64,000 nt of DNA from positions 124,001 to 188,000 of the forward strand of contig NZ_SAWZ01000002.1 of NCBI RefSeq assembly GCF_004122095.1, given 5' to 3'. The position numbers and the translations under genes were made by a program. The notes beneath the pieces were generated by a model, which saw only the letters and a program-made list of their open reading frames with translations, was not told the origin of the DNA and ran no database searches. Positions 36,957 through 46,344 of the stretch are shown here, one piece after another. Numbering within the stretch: position 1 is the stretch's first letter; the number at the start of each line of letters is the position of its first letter. Origin of the DNA: Pseudoxanthomonas composti. Lineage in GTDB: Bacteria > Pseudomonadota > Gammaproteobacteria > Xanthomonadales > Xanthomonadaceae.

Positions 36957-38305
36957 CGGTCGAAGGTGAGGCGCTCGCCGCGCGGGGTGCCGACCAGCTG
37001 TTCGCCATTCCAGGCCATGCGGCCGTTGACCCAGGTGGCGGCCACGCGCGACTGGAAGGTCGTGCCCTCGAAGGGCGAGTAGCCGCACTTGGACAGCACG
37101 TCTTCGCGCCTGACGGTGAAGGGCTCGTCTTCCACCAGCACCAGGTCGGCCCAGTAGCCCTCGCGCAGGAAGCCGCGCTCGGCCACGTCGAACAGCTGCG
37201 CAGGGGCATGGGCGAACTTCTGCACGATGCGCGCGCGGCTGGATTTCTTCTCGTGCACCAGCTCCAGTGCCGCCACCAGGGCGAACTGCACCAGCGGCAG
37301 GCCGCCGGGCGCCTTGGCGTAGTCGGTCTGGGATTTTTCTTCCAGGGTATGCGGGGCGTGGTCGGTGGCCAGCACGTCGATCACGTCATCGGCCAGCGCC
37401 TTGATCAGCGCCTGGCGGTCGCTGCCGTCCTTGATCGCCGGGTTGCACTTGATGAAGTTGCCCAGGCGCTCGTAATCCTCGCGCTGGAAGCGCAGGAAAT
37501 GCACGCAGGTTTCTGCGGTGATTCGCTTGAGGCGCTTGCCGTCCTTGTCCGCCAGCGGGCCGGCCTTGAACAGCGCCAGCTCGTCGGCGGTGGAGATGTG
37601 CAGCACGTGCAGGCGCGTGCCATGGCGGGTGGCCAGCTCCAGCGCCAGGCGGGTGGACTTGATGCAGGCCTCGCGCGAGCGGATGTCCGGATGGAACTTC
37701 ACCGGGATCTCGTCGCCGTACTGGGCGCGGTAGCGCTCCTGGTTGGCGTTGATCATCGGCGTGTCCTCGCAGTGCGTGATGATCGGCACCGGGGTGTCGC
37801 GGAAGATCGCATCCAGGGTTTCCGGGTTGTCCACCAGCATGTTGCCGGTGGAGGCGCCCATGAACACCTTCACCCCCGGCGTGGCCTTGGGGTCGGTGCG
37901 CTGGATGTCGGCCAGGTTGTCGTTGCTGGCGCCCATGTAGAAGCCATGGTTGCCCCAGGCGCGGCCCCTGGCGATGGCGTACTTGGCTTCCAGCGCCTCG
38001 GCGTTGAGGGTCGGCGGCTTGGTGTTGGGCATCTCCATGAAGCTGGTCAGCCCGCCAGCCACCGCCGCGGCCGACTCGGTGGCGATATCGCCCTTGTGGG
38101 TCAGGCCCGGTTCGCGGAAATGCACCTGGTCGTCGATCATGCCCGGCATCAGCCAGCGGCCGCCGGCATCGATCACCTTGTCGTCGGCCCCGGGCCGGAT
38201 CTGCGCCGCAATCTTGGCGATGCGGCCGTTTTCGATCTTCAAGTCCGATTCGAACTCGCGACCTTCGTTGACCAGGCGGGCGTTGACGATGACGGTTGAG
38301 GGCAT
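36953..38305 (-). CDS. pyrC: Dihydroorotase, class I
   Basis: 450 residues. Cyclises carbamoyl-aspartate to dihydroorotate in pyrimidine synthesis. The metal motif reads DDQVHFREPGLTHKGD, so the first His of the usual HxH is Gln. I recall the same variant in Bacteroidetes enzymes of this branch, so it is probably a subfamily trait rather than loss of function. Other parts look intact: MEMPNTKPPT, ITHCEDTPMI, LHISTADEL, ATDHAPHTLEEK. It overlaps yidD by 1 nt and the M23 gene by 4 nt. Confidence 0.9.
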   Translation of the reverse strand: MPSTVIVNARLVNEGREFESDLKIENGRIAKIAAQIRPGADDKVIDAGGRWLMPGMIDDQVHFREPGLTHKGDIATESAAAVAGGLTSFMEMPNTKPPTLNAEALEAKYAIARGRAWGNHGFYMGASNDNLADIQRTDPKATPGVKVFMGASTGNMLVDNPETLDAIFRDTPVPIITHCEDTPMINANQERYRAQYGDEIPVKFHPDIRSREACIKSTRLALELATRHGTRLHVLHISTADELALFKAGPLADKDGKRLKRITAETCVHFLRFQREDYERLGNFIKCNPAIKDGSDRQALIKALADDVIDVLATDHAPHTLEEKSQTDYAKAPGGLPLVQFALVAALELVHEKKSSRARIVQKFAHAPAQLFDVAERGFLREGYWADLVLVEDEPFTVRREDVLSKCGYSPFEGTTFQSRVAATWVNGRMAWNGEQLVGTPRGERLTFDR

Positions 38306-38562
38306 CAGGACTGACCTTTGGGTTCTCGGCGTGGAACTCGATGGGGAACAGGCGGGACGGGGTCGTGCCCGCCAGGATGGAAGGGGTGGCAGCGGCCGAT
38401 GCGCCTGAGCGCCAGCCAGCTGCCGCGCAGCGGACCGAACCGGCCGATGGCCTCCATGGCGTACTCCGAGCAGCTCGGCGCGAACCTGCAGCGCGGCCCC
38501 AGCAGGGGGCTCACGAACAGCTTGTAGAGCCGCAACAGGCCGATGAGGATACGCGACAGCAT
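38305..38562 (-). CDS. yidD: Membrane protein insertion efficiency factor YidD
   Basis: 85 residues from ATG 38562. An N-terminal amphipathic helix ([17 protein letters not shown]) leads into the invariant [12 protein letters not shown] and a second [15 protein letters not shown], the YidD signature. It helps YidC insert inner-membrane proteins. In many bacteria yidD lies between rnpA and yidC; here it is joined to pyrC (stop and start overlap by 1 nt), with no rnpA or yidC nearby. Confidence 0.93.
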   Translation of the reverse strand: MLSRILIGLLRLYKLFVSPLLGPRCRFAPSCSEYAMEAIGRFGPLRGSWLALRRIGRCHPFHPGGHDPVPPVPHRVPRREPKGQS

Positions 38563-38596
38563 GGGGCGATCATACGTGCACACGGTGAACACGCGG

Positions 38597-38625
38597 TTGC
38601 CGCCCCCCCGGGTGTAGGCTATAAA
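38597..38625 (+). promoter_or_regulatory. Sigma-70-type promoter of the DksA-like gene
   Basis: TTGCCG (38597-38602), 17-nt spacer, TATAAA (38620-38625). Transcription would start near 38632, about 40 nt before the GTG. The match is the best of any promoter upstream of a protein gene in the window. Confidence 0.7.
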
Positions 38626-38671
38626 GGCCCGCTTTTCCCGAGCCCCGGGAGATTTCAAGGAAGCGTTTTTC

Positions 38672-39697
38672 GTGGCTGCCAAGAAACCCGCCAAGAAGGC
38701 CGTCAAGGCCGTAAAGACCCCCGCCAAGCCGGCGAAGAAGTCTGTCGCCGTGGTGAAGAAAGCAGTAGCCAAGAAGCCCGCGGCGCCCGCCGCGAAGAAG
38801 GCGGCGCCCACCAGCGCTTCCAAGAAGGCGGTCGCCAAGAAGGCGCCCGCGGCCAAGACACCTGCTGCCAAGGCCCCCGCGGCCAGCAAGCCGGTGGCGG
38901 CCAAGAAGCCCGCGCCCGCCCCGGTCGCCAAGGCGCCGGCCAAGAAGGCCGCTCCCCCCGCACCGAAGCCAGCTGCAAAGCCCGCTCCGGCCAAGTCTGC
39001 CCCCAAGGCAGCGGCCCCAGCGGTTGCGCCCGTGACAACGTCGCCTGCGAAACCGTCGACGCCCGCTGCCGAGGCTAACGCCCCAAAGAGCACCGTGCCC
39101 GCACCGAAGAACGTCAAGAAGACCGACAAGCCCGCCACCAGCCAGGCTTCCACCGCATCCGCGCCCAAGGCGACCCCGGCCCGTACCACGGGCAAGGTGG
39201 CCGTGGCCGTGGCGGCCAAACCCGCCGCACCGACGCCCAAGAACCAGTACAAGGTCGTCGACTACAAGGTCGATGAGGCCACCGGCCGTCCGATCCTTCC
39301 CAAGGGCTACAAGCCCAGCCCGGAAGAGGAGTACATGAGCCCGCTGCAGCTGGAGTACTTCCGCCAGCGGCTGATCAAGTGGCGCAGCGACCTGGTGGAG
39401 GAATCCAAGCAGACCATCGAGAACCTCAAGGAAGAAGTCCGCGACATCGGCGATGAGGCCGAGCGCGCGACCCGCGAGACCGAGAACTCGCTGGAACTGC
39501 GCACCCGCGACCGCTACCGCAAGCTGATCGGCAAGATCGACAGCACGCTCAAGCGCCTGGACGGCGGGGACTACGGCTTCTGCGTGGACACCGGCGAGGA
39601 AATCGGCCTGGAGCGCATGGAAGCCCGCCTCACCGCCGAGCGCACCATCGACGCCCAGGAACGCTGGGAGCATCTGCAGAAGCAGCAGGGCGACTGA
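38672..39697 (+). CDS. DksA-family RNA polymerase-binding protein with histone-H1-like tail
   Basis: 341 residues from GTG 38672 (AAGGAAG upstream), against about 150 for E. coli DksA. Residues 1-190 are almost only Lys, Ala and Pro (AKKA/PAKK units), like bacterial H1-type DNA-binding tails. Residues 191-341 are the DksA domain. The coiled-coil tip reads D261-x-x-E264-x-A266 instead of DxxDxA. The zinc finger is broken: C304-x-x-T307 and T325-x-x-A328 replace CxxC/CxxC, as in the zinc-independent DksA2 type. Expected role: ppGpp-linked control of transcription, perhaps with DNA tethering. Confidence 0.85.
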   Translation: MAAKKPAKKAVKAVKTPAKPAKKSVAVVKKAVAKKPAAPAAKKAAPTSASKKAVAKKAPAAKTPAAKAPAASKPVAAKKPAPAPVAKAPAKKAAPPAPKPAAKPAPAKSAPKAAAPAVAPVTTSPAKPSTPAAEANAPKSTVPAPKNVKKTDKPATSQASTASAPKATPARTTGKVAVAVAAKPAAPTPKNQYKVVDYKVDEATGRPILPKGYKPSPEEEYMSPLQLEYFRQRLIKWRSDLVEESKQTIENLKEEVRDIGDEAERATRETENSLELRTRDRYRKLIGKIDSTLKRLDGGDYGFCVDTGEEIGLERMEARLTAERTIDAQERWEHLQKQQGD

Positions 39698-39730
39698 TCG
39701 CGCCGCCGCATCTGCAGTTGAGAGTCACGA

Positions 39731-39757
39731 GAAATCCCGCTTCGGCGGGATTTTTCG
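39731..39757 (+). terminator. Terminator of the DksA-like gene
   Basis: 9-bp stem AAATCCCGC/GCGGGATTT with TTCG tetraloop, then TTCGTT. It starts 34 nt after the stop. Confidence 0.85.
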
Positions 39758-39826
39758 TTGTCGGCGGCCGCGCGGCAATGAACCGCACACGTCATGCCGC
39801 CTGGCATGGCATCGGCCGAGTTCCGA

Positions 39827-41080
39827 CTAGGCCAGGTCCGAGATGTTCAGCCGCCGCAGCCGTGGCGCCTTGACCGCGGTGATGCCCACCACGCACAGGG
39901 TCACGCAGCCGCCCAGGACGATGGCCGGCACCAGGGTCAGCAGGCGGGCCATCACTCCGTCGTAGAACGCGCCCAGTTCGTTGGACGAGCTGATGAAGAT
40001 GCTGTTGATGGAGGAGACGCGGCCGCGCATGTCGTCCGGGGTGGCCAGCTGCATGATGGTCGAGCGCAGCACCATCGACACCCCGTCGCACAGGCCGTAG
40101 ACGACCAGGATGCCGGCCGAGAGCCAGAAGTTGCGCGACAGGCCGAAGGCAATGGTGCACAGGCCGAACGACGCCACGGCGATCATCAGGATCCGGCCGG
40201 CGTTGCGATTGATCGGGTGGCGGGCGATCCACAGCCCGGCGGCGACCGCGCCCAGCGAAGGGCAGGCGCGCAGGATGCCCAGGCCTTCCGGGCCGGCGTG
40301 CAGAATGTCGTGGATGAAGGCCGGCAGCATCGACACCGCACCGCCGAGCAGCACCGAGAACATGTCCAGGGCCATCGCGCCGAGCATGATCTGGTTGGAG
40401 AACACGAAGCGCAGGCCTTCGCCAATGCTCTTGAACACCGGCGCGCGCGGTCCGGTGGCGATCGGTTCGGCCACCTTCAGCGGGAACAGCACCGCGATGG
40501 CCAGCGCCGCCAGCGCCACGGCGACCGCGTACGCCAGCGTGGTGCCGCCCCAGGCCACCAGGATCCCGCCCAGGGCCGGTCCCAGCACCATGCCGGACTG
40601 GAAGAACACGCTGGCGATGCTGGTGCCGCGTGCGTACTGATGCCGGGCCAGCACGCGCGCGAACAAGGCGTTGTAGACCGGGGTAAGGAAGCAGCGGGCC
40701 ACGCCGGTCACGCTCACGGCCGCGTACATGGGCCACACGCCCTGGGCGGGCAGCCAGCCGCGGGTGACGGCAAGCAGGACCGCCGCGGTCAGCAGCAGGC
40801 CCAGGCATGCGGCCATGCCAAGCTTGCGCCGCGGCAGGTGGTCGACCAGGTAGCCGGCGAACGGCGCGGTACAGACGAAGGGAAGTACCTCGGCCAGGCC
40901 GATCAGGCCCAGCGCCAGCGGATTGCCGGTGAGCTGGTAGATATGCCAGCCCACCGCCACCGAGACCACCTGGTAGGAAAGGATGGCGCCGATGCGGTAG
41001 GTGAGGGTGCGGATGAAGCCGGGCTGGCGCAGGACCTCGCGTGCGCTGACCTGCGCCGGTGGGGACGGCGGAAGGTTCAC
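39827..41080 (-). CDS. Major facilitator superfamily exporter
   Basis: 417 residues with about 12 membrane helices and a family loop DHLPRRKLG between helices 2 and 3. The layout (VARCFLTPVYNALFARVL, RGRVSSINSIFISSSNELGAF) resembles EntS-like and multidrug efflux members. The start overlaps the sufE stop by 4 nt, so the two are co-translated, but the substrate cannot be read from sequence. Confidence 0.8.
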   Translation of the reverse strand: MNLPPSPPAQVSAREVLRQPGFIRTLTYRIGAILSYQVVSVAVGWHIYQLTGNPLALGLIGLAEVLPFVCTAPFAGYLVDHLPRRKLGMAACLGLLLTAAVLLAVTRGWLPAQGVWPMYAAVSVTGVARCFLTPVYNALFARVLARHQYARGTSIASVFFQSGMVLGPALGGILVAWGGTTLAYAVAVALAALAIAVLFPLKVAEPIATGPRAPVFKSIGEGLRFVFSNQIMLGAMALDMFSVLLGGAVSMLPAFIHDILHAGPEGLGILRACPSLGAVAAGLWIARHPINRNAGRILMIAVASFGLCTIAFGLSRNFWLSAGILVVYGLCDGVSMVLRSTIMQLATPDDMRGRVSSINSIFISSSNELGAFYDGVMARLLTLVPAIVLGGCVTLCVVGITAVKAPRLRRLNISDLA

Positions 41081-41517
41081 GCCTGTTGGGCCTTGGCGGT
41101 CTGGCGAATGAAGGCGAGCAAGGCGGCCAGGCCGTTGCTGCGGGTCGGCGAGAGGTGCTTGGCCAGGCCGATATCGGCGATGTAATCAGGCTCGGTGGCC
41201 AGGATCTCATCCGCCGGCCGGCCCGAGTACACACGCAAGGCCAGGTAGATCAGGCCCGAAACGATGGCCGAGTCGCTGACGGCCTGGAAGTCCAGCTTGC
41301 CGGCGTGGCCCTGCGGCACGATCCACACCATCGACTGGCAGCCCAGCAGGCGGTGTTCCTCGGTCTTGAAGGCCTCGGGAAACGGCGGCAGCTTGCGGCC
41401 CAGGTCGATCAGGTACTGGTAGCGCTCGGACCAGTCGGAGAAGAAGGAGAACTCGTCCTTGATGGCCGCCTGGGCCTGGGCCGCGGTCGGTTCCAGCGGG
41501 AAAACGGTGTCGTTCAT
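41077..41517 (-). CDS. sufE: Cysteine desulfuration protein SufE
   Basis: 146 residues from ATG 41517. The persulfide-carrying Cys sits in RLLGCQSMVW. FFSDWSERYQYLIDLGRKLP and VYSGRPADEILA are typical. SufE takes sulfur from the cysteine desulfurase SufS and passes it to the SufBCD scaffold for Fe-S assembly. The rest of the suf cluster is not here. It overlaps the MFS gene by 4 nt and lies 152 nt downstream of cysS. Confidence 0.93.
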   Translation of the reverse strand: MNDTVFPLEPTAAQAQAAIKDEFSFFSDWSERYQYLIDLGRKLPPFPEAFKTEEHRLLGCQSMVWIVPQGHAGKLDFQAVSDSAIVSGLIYLALRVYSGRPADEILATEPDYIADIGLAKHLSPTRSNGLAALLAFIRQTAKAQQA

Positions 41518-41669
41518 GCGGATTCCAGATTGCGAGGGTCCACCTTGCGCGCTTGCGCTGTGGGGTGGGGTGAGGGCGGCGTGCCAGGGGCTGGGTGCCG
41601 TGCGCGCCTGGCGAGGGTGTCGTGACCGACTCCGAGTGTGCGCTCGAGCGAGACGGCCGAGCCCGCGGT

Positions 41670-43037
41670 TCAGCCGCGCTTCCAGCGCACGCCCTGCGCG
41701 GTGTCCTCCAGCACGATGCCTTGCTCGGCCAGCTGGTTGCGGATGGCATCGGCGCGGGCGAAATCGCGTGCGGCCTTGGCCGCGGCGCGCTCGTCGACCA
41801 GGGCCTGGATGCGGGCATCGTCCTCGGAGGTGGTGCCGCGGCCGAACCAGTCGGCCGGTCCCTGCTGCAGCACGCCCAGTGCCAGGCCGGCGCCGAGCAG
41901 CTCGGATTTCAGGCGCAGCCTGTCGTCCTCGTGCGTGGCCTTGCGCGCCTCGGCGGCAATGCGCGCCAGCTCGGCCAGCGCCTGCGGCGTGTTGAGGTCG
42001 TCCTCCAGCGCGGCCTCGACGCTGGCCGGGATCAGTGCCGGGGCCTGGACCTGCTCCAAGTCGCGCAAGGTGCCGTACAGGCGGTCCAGCGTGCGCACTG
42101 ACTGCTCGATCAGGGCGTCGGACCACTCCAGCGGCTGCCGGTAATGCGCCGAGAGCAGGGCGTAGCGCAGGGCTTCGGGCGGATGGCGCTGCAGCAGGTC
42201 GTGCACGCGTTCGATGTTGCCCACGGACTTGCTCATCTTGGCGCCGCCGAAGTTGAGCATGCCGTTGTGCAGCCAGAAGCGGGCGAAGGTCTTGCCACCG
42301 TGCGCGCACTCGCTCTGCGCCACCTCGTTCTCGTGGTGCGGGAACTGCAGGTCCACGCCGCCGGCATGGATGTCGATGGTCTGGCCCAGGTGCGCGGCGG
42401 CCATCGCCGAGCACTCGATGTGCCAGCCCGGGCGCCCACGACCCCAGGGCGAGTCCCAGCCGGGCAGGTCGTCGGTGGAGGGCTTCCACAGCACGAAGTC
42501 GCCGGCCTCGCGCTTGTAGGGCGCCACGTCCACGCGCGCGCCGGCCAGCAGCTCCTCCGGGTCGCGGCGCGAAAGCTGGCCGTACCGGTCGAATGAGCTC
42601 ACCGAGAACAGCACATGGCCATCGGCAGCGTAGGCGTGGCCGCTTTCGATCAGGCGCTGGATCATGGCGATGATGTGCGGGATATGCGCGGTGGCCTCCG
42701 GCTCGATGTCCGGCGGCACCACGCCCAGGGCGGCCATGTCGGCACGGTAGGCCGCGGCGAAGGTGTCGGTGATGGTGGAGATCGGCACGCCTTGCTCGGC
42801 GGCGGCGGCGTTGATCTTGTCGTCCACGTCGGTGATGTTGCGCGCATAGCGCAAGCCGCCGTAGCGCCTGCGCAGTAGCTGGGCCAGCACGCCGAACACC
42901 ACCGGCCCGCGCGCATTGCCGATATGGACGTAGTTGTAGACCGTCGGGCCGCAGACATACATGGTCGGGCTGGCCGGATCGAGCGGGGCGAAGTCTTCGG
43001 TCTGACGCGTCAGCGTATTGAACAGGCGCAGGGGCAT
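41670..43037 (-). CDS. cysS: Cysteinyl-tRNA synthetase
   Basis: 455 residues, normal length. Zinc Cys in [14 protein letters not shown] equivalent HIGNARG, zinc/cysteine site GWHIECSAM and [12 protein letters not shown], and KMSKS in [14 protein letters not shown] anticodon region and a C-terminal [19 protein letters not shown] follow. It charges tRNA-Cys in the cytoplasm. Confidence 0.97.
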   Translation of the reverse strand: MPLRLFNTLTRQTEDFAPLDPASPTMYVCGPTVYNYVHIGNARGPVVFGVLAQLLRRRYGGLRYARNITDVDDKINAAAAEQGVPISTITDTFAAAYRADMAALGVVPPDIEPEATAHIPHIIAMIQRLIESGHAYAADGHVLFSVSSFDRYGQLSRRDPEELLAGARVDVAPYKREAGDFVLWKPSTDDLPGWDSPWGRGRPGWHIECSAMAAAHLGQTIDIHAGGVDLQFPHHENEVAQSECAHGGKTFARFWLHNGMLNFGGAKMSKSVGNIERVHDLLQRHPPEALRYALLSAHYRQPLEWSDALIEQSVRTLDRLYGTLRDLEQVQAPALIPASVEAALEDDLNTPQALAELARIAAEARKATHEDDRLRLKSELLGAGLALGVLQQGPADWFGRGTTSEDDARIQALVDERAAAKAARDFARADAIRNQLAEQGIVLEDTAQGVRWKRG

Positions 43038-43167
43038 GGGGGCGAACGTGGCGGCAATCGGGTCATTTTAGCCCAGCGCGATGCCGCGACAGGCCAGATT
43101 CAGCCCCGAGCACGCCTTGCTGCCTACACTCGGCCATCCGCCGCTCGTCTCTGCCTTCAGCTCCCGC

Positions 43168-43713
43168 ATGCCGTCCCTCGTGTCTTCGATCCTCCTGACC
43201 TGCATGCTCGCGCTGGTCGCCGGCACCGTGCGCGCGCAAAGCGTGGTGGTCAAGGACAACGTGCGGCTGGAGTATGCCCAGGTGCTGTCGGTCGATCCGG
43301 TCTACCAGACCCTGCGTGCCTCGCGCATGGAGCAGCAGTGCGAGGAGCCGGACAAGGACGCCAAGAAGCCCAAGCCGGTCGGCGAGGACGGCAAGCCCGA
43401 GGGCAAGCTCTCGCGCATGGTCGACTCGGTAAAGGAGTTCTTCGGCAGCGCCGGGGAGGACAAGGCGGTCCCCGCGCAGGCGGCCGGCCCGGCGCCGGCA
43501 AGCCGGAGCTGCCGCATGGTGCAGGTGGACCGCGAGTTCCGCCGCCCGATCGCCTACGACGTGGACTATGTGTGGAAGGGCACCAAGTACCGCTCGCGCC
43601 TGGCCGAGGATCCGGGCAACCGCCTGCGCATCCGCGTGGCGGTGACTCCGTACGTGCCTGGCCAGCCCACGCCGCCGCAGCCGGGCGATGGCGCGCAGGC
43701 GGCGGTGCCGTGA
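43168..43713 (+). CDS. Conserved exported protein of unknown function
   Basis: 181 residues from ATG 43168, which begins a signal peptide (SILLTCMLALVAGTVRA-Q). An earlier in-frame Met lacks one. The mature part starts VVVKDNVRLEYAQVLSVDPVYQTLR. It has a charged Lys/Asp/Glu linker (residues about 60-105) and ends with YDVDYVWKGTKYRSRL and RIRVAVTPYVPG. The latter block is seen in short UmoD/surface-type proteins of proteobacteria. Two cysteines (CEEPD, CRMVQ) may form a disulfide. A terminator follows at 43895. Confidence 0.65.
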   Translation: MPSLVSSILLTCMLALVAGTVRAQSVVVKDNVRLEYAQVLSVDPVYQTLRASRMEQQCEEPDKDAKKPKPVGEDGKPEGKLSRMVDSVKEFFGSAGEDKAVPAQAAGPAPASRSCRMVQVDREFRRPIAYDVDYVWKGTKYRSRLAEDPGNRLRIRVAVTPYVPGQPTPPQPGDGAQAAVP

Positions 43714-43894
43714 GCGATCGCCGCCTGCGCCTTGCGCCGTCGGGATTCGCGTGCGACCATGCGCGCCCGATGAACATGACCACGCTCCTTCACGCAAGCG
43801 CCGCCCGGATGGCCTCGGGCATGACCTCGCGTGCTCGCCGACCGGAATCCCACATCCTCGCTGGGTGACCGGAAGCTGCGTGCTGTCTGATCTG

Positions 43895-43924
43895 AAAACC
43901 CAGCCCCCCGGCTGGGTTTTTTCG
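43895..43924 (+). terminator. Terminator between the exported protein and argF'
   Basis: 11-bp perfect stem AAAACCCAGCC/GGCTGGGTTTT with CCCC loop, followed by TTCG. The rest of the 304-nt gap (43714-44017) shows no gene. The argF' promoter probably lies between 43925 and 44000, where TGTAAA (about 43952) is a weak -10 candidate. Confidence 0.85.
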
Positions 43925-44017
43925 TTTCCGCACTGAAGAAAAGTTTCAGCTGTAAAAGTTCCGCCGCATCCTCCCATTTCGCGCTCCTCGCGCACCCACG
44001 CTGCAAAGGACCCATCG

Positions 44018-45022
44018 ATGTCTCTCAAGCACTTCCTGAACACCCAGGACTGGAGCCGCAACGAGCTGGACGCGCTGCTGACCCAGGCCGCACTGTTCAA
44101 GCGCAACAAGCTGGGAGATCAGCTCAAGGGCAAGTCGGTGGCGCTGGTGTTCTTCAACCCGTCCATGCGCACCCGCACCAGCTTCGAGCTGGGCACCTTC
44201 CAGTTGGGCGGCCACGCGGTGGTGCTGCAGCCGGGCAAGGACGCCTGGCCGATCGAGTTCGACCTGGGCACGGTGATGGACGGCGACACCGAGGAGCACA
44301 TCGCCGAGGTGGCCAAGGTGCTGGGGCGCTATGCCGACCTGGTGGCGGTGCGGGCGTTCCCGAAGTTCGTGGACTGGCAGATCGATCGCCAGGATCGCGT
44401 GCTGCAGAGCTTCGCCAAGTACTGCCCGGTGCCGGTCATCAACATGGAGACCATCACCCATCCCTGCCAGGAACTGGCGCATGTGATGGCCCTGCAGGAG
44501 CATTTCGGCACCCAGGACCTGCGCGGCAAGAAGTACGTGCTGACCTGGACCTACCACCCCAAGCCGCTCAACACCGCCGTGGCCAACTCGGCCCTGACCA
44601 TCGCCACCCGCATGGGCATGGACGTGACCCTGCTGTGCCCGACGCCCGAGTACATCCTCGATGAGCGCTACATGGGCTGGGCGCAGGACAACGTGGCCGA
44701 GAGCGGCGGCTCGCTGCAGGTCAGCCACGATATCGAGAGCGCCTACCGCGGCGCCGACGTGGTCTATGCCAAGAGCTGGGGCGCGTTGCCGTACTTCGGC
44801 AACTGGGGCCCGGAAAAGCCGATCCGCGACCAGTACAAGCACTTCATCGTCGACGAAGCCAAGATGGCCCTGACCAACAACGGCGTCTTCAGCCACTGCC
44901 TGCCGCTGCGTCGGAATGTCAAAGCGACCGACGCGGTCATGGATTCGCCCCAGTGCATCGCCATCGACGAGGCCGAGAACCGCCTGCATGTGCAGAAGGC
45001 GATCATGGCCGCCCTGATCTAG
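44018..45022 (+). CDS. argF': N-acetylornithine carbamoyltransferase
   Basis: 334 residues. Carbamoyl-phosphate site SMRTRTS and HPCQELA; CLPLRRNVKATDAV near the end. Residues reported as diagnostic for the Xanthomonas acetylornithine enzyme fall at the same numbers here: W77, E92, E144, K252, C294, R298 and K302 (the carboxylated lysine). It therefore carbamoylates N-acetylornithine to N-acetylcitrulline, not ornithine. It is first of the arginine cluster. Its stop codon TAG directly abuts the left arm of a heptad inverted repeat. Confidence 0.95.
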   Translation: MSLKHFLNTQDWSRNELDALLTQAALFKRNKLGDQLKGKSVALVFFNPSMRTRTSFELGTFQLGGHAVVLQPGKDAWPIEFDLGTVMDGDTEEHIAEVAKVLGRYADLVAVRAFPKFVDWQIDRQDRVLQSFAKYCPVPVINMETITHPCQELAHVMALQEHFGTQDLRGKKYVLTWTYHPKPLNTAVANSALTIATRMGMDVTLLCPTPEYILDERYMGWAQDNVAESGGSLQVSHDIESAYRGADVVYAKSWGALPYFGNWGPEKPIRDQYKHFIVDEAKMALTNNGVFSHCLPLRRNVKATDAVMDSPQCIAIDEAENRLHVQKAIMAALI

Positions 45023-45122
45023 GAACGAGTGAATAGGAACGAGGAACGAGTGCCGTTTCCTCGCTCCACCGCGCAGTTCCTGCGACCCACACTCGTTTCT
45101 CGTTCCTCATCACTCGTTTCTC
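45022..45122. repeat. Heptad-arm inverted repeat, argF'-argG gap
   Basis: The left arm 45022-45052 is built from 7-nt units (GAACGAG, TGAATAG, GAACGAG, GAACGAG, TG). The right arm 45090-45122 is its imperfect complement (units CTCGTTT, CTCGTTC, CTCATCA, CTCGTTT). A 37-nt loop separates them. The left arm begins on the last base of the argF' stop; the right arm ends 16 nt before argG. Confidence 0.85.
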
Positions 45123-45138
45123 TCCATAAGGTCCCCAA

Positions 45139-46344
45139 ATGAGTCAGACCAAAGACATCGTCCTCGCCTTCTCCGGCGGCCTGGACACCAGCTTCTGCGT
45201 GCCCTACCTGCAGGAGCGGGGCTACGCCGTGCACACCGTGTTCGCCGATACGGGCGGGGTGGACGACGAGGAGCGGGCCTTCATCGAGCAGCGCGCCGCC
45301 GAGCTGGGCGTGGCCAGCCACGTCACCGTCGATGGCGGCCCTGCCATCTGGGCCGGCTTCGTCAAGCCGTTCGTGTGGGCCGGCGAGGCCTACCAGGGCC
45401 AGTACCCGCTGCTGGTCTCGGACCGCTATCTGATCGTCGATGCCGCGCTCAAGCGCGCCGCCGAGCTGGGCACCAAGGCCATTGCCCACGGCTGCACCGG
45501 CATGGGCAACGACCAGGTGCGCTTCGACCTGGCGGTCAAGGCGCTGGGCGACTACGAGATCGTCGCGCCGATCCGCGAGATCCAGAAGGAGCACACCCAG
45601 ACCCGCGCTTACGAGCAGAAGTATCTGGAAGAGCGCGGCTTCGGCGTGCGCGCCAAGCAGCAGGCCTACACCATCAACGAGAACCTGCTGGGCCTGACCA
45701 TGTCCGGCGGCGAGATCGACAAGTGGGAAGCGCCGGGCGAGGGCGCCCGCGGCTGGTGCGCGCCGCGCGCCGAGTGGCCGCAAGCGCCGCTGTCGGTGAC
45801 CTTGCGCTTCGTCGAGGGCGAGGCGGTGGCGCTGGATGGCGAAACGCTGGCCGGCGAGAAGATCCTGGCCAGGCTCAACAAGCTGTTCGCCCCCTACGGC
45901 GTGGGCCGCGGCGTCTACACCGGCGATACCGTAATCGGCCTGAAGGGCCGCATCGTCTACGAAGCCCCGGGCCTGATCTCGCTGCTGGCTGCGCACCGCG
46001 CGCTGGAGGATGCGGTGCTGACCAAGCAGCAGAACCGCTTCAAGCCGGAAGTGGCGCGCAAGTGGGTAGAGCTGGTCTACGAAGGCTTCTACCACGACCC
46101 GCTCAAGACCGACATCGAGGCCTTCCTCAAGTCCTCCCAGGCCAAGGTCAACGGCGAGGTGGTGCTGCGTACCGACGGTGGCCGCGTCGAGGCCGTGGCA
46201 GTGAGCTCGCCGCACATCCTCAACGCCAAGGGCGCCACCTACGCGCAGTCGGCCGACTGGGGCGTGGAGGAGGCGGAAGGGTTCATCAAGCTGTTCGGGA
46301 TGAGCTCGACGCTGTATGCGCAAGTGAATGGTAGGAACGAGTGA
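45139..46344 (+). CDS. argG: Argininosuccinate synthase
   Basis: 401 residues. ATP pyrophosphatase loop [11 protein letters not shown], then [15 protein letters not shown] and [12 protein letters not shown]. It condenses citrulline and aspartate using ATP. AAGG lies 7 nt before ATG 45139, just after the right arm of the first heptad repeat. The last four codons (GRNE) and the TGA belong to the left arm of the next repeat (46334 onward), so that repeat supplies the stop. Confidence 0.96.
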   Translation: MSQTKDIVLAFSGGLDTSFCVPYLQERGYAVHTVFADTGGVDDEERAFIEQRAAELGVASHVTVDGGPAIWAGFVKPFVWAGEAYQGQYPLLVSDRYLIVDAALKRAAELGTKAIAHGCTGMGNDQVRFDLAVKALGDYEIVAPIREIQKEHTQTRAYEQKYLEERGFGVRAKQQAYTINENLLGLTMSGGEIDKWEAPGEGARGWCAPRAEWPQAPLSVTLRFVEGEAVALDGETLAGEKILARLNKLFAPYGVGRGVYTGDTVIGLKGRIVYEAPGLISLLAAHRALEDAVLTKQQNRFKPEVARKWVELVYEGFYHDPLKTDIEAFLKSSQAKVNGEVVLRTDGGRVEAVAVSSPHILNAKGATYAQSADWGVEEAEGFIKLFGMSSTLYAQVNGRNE

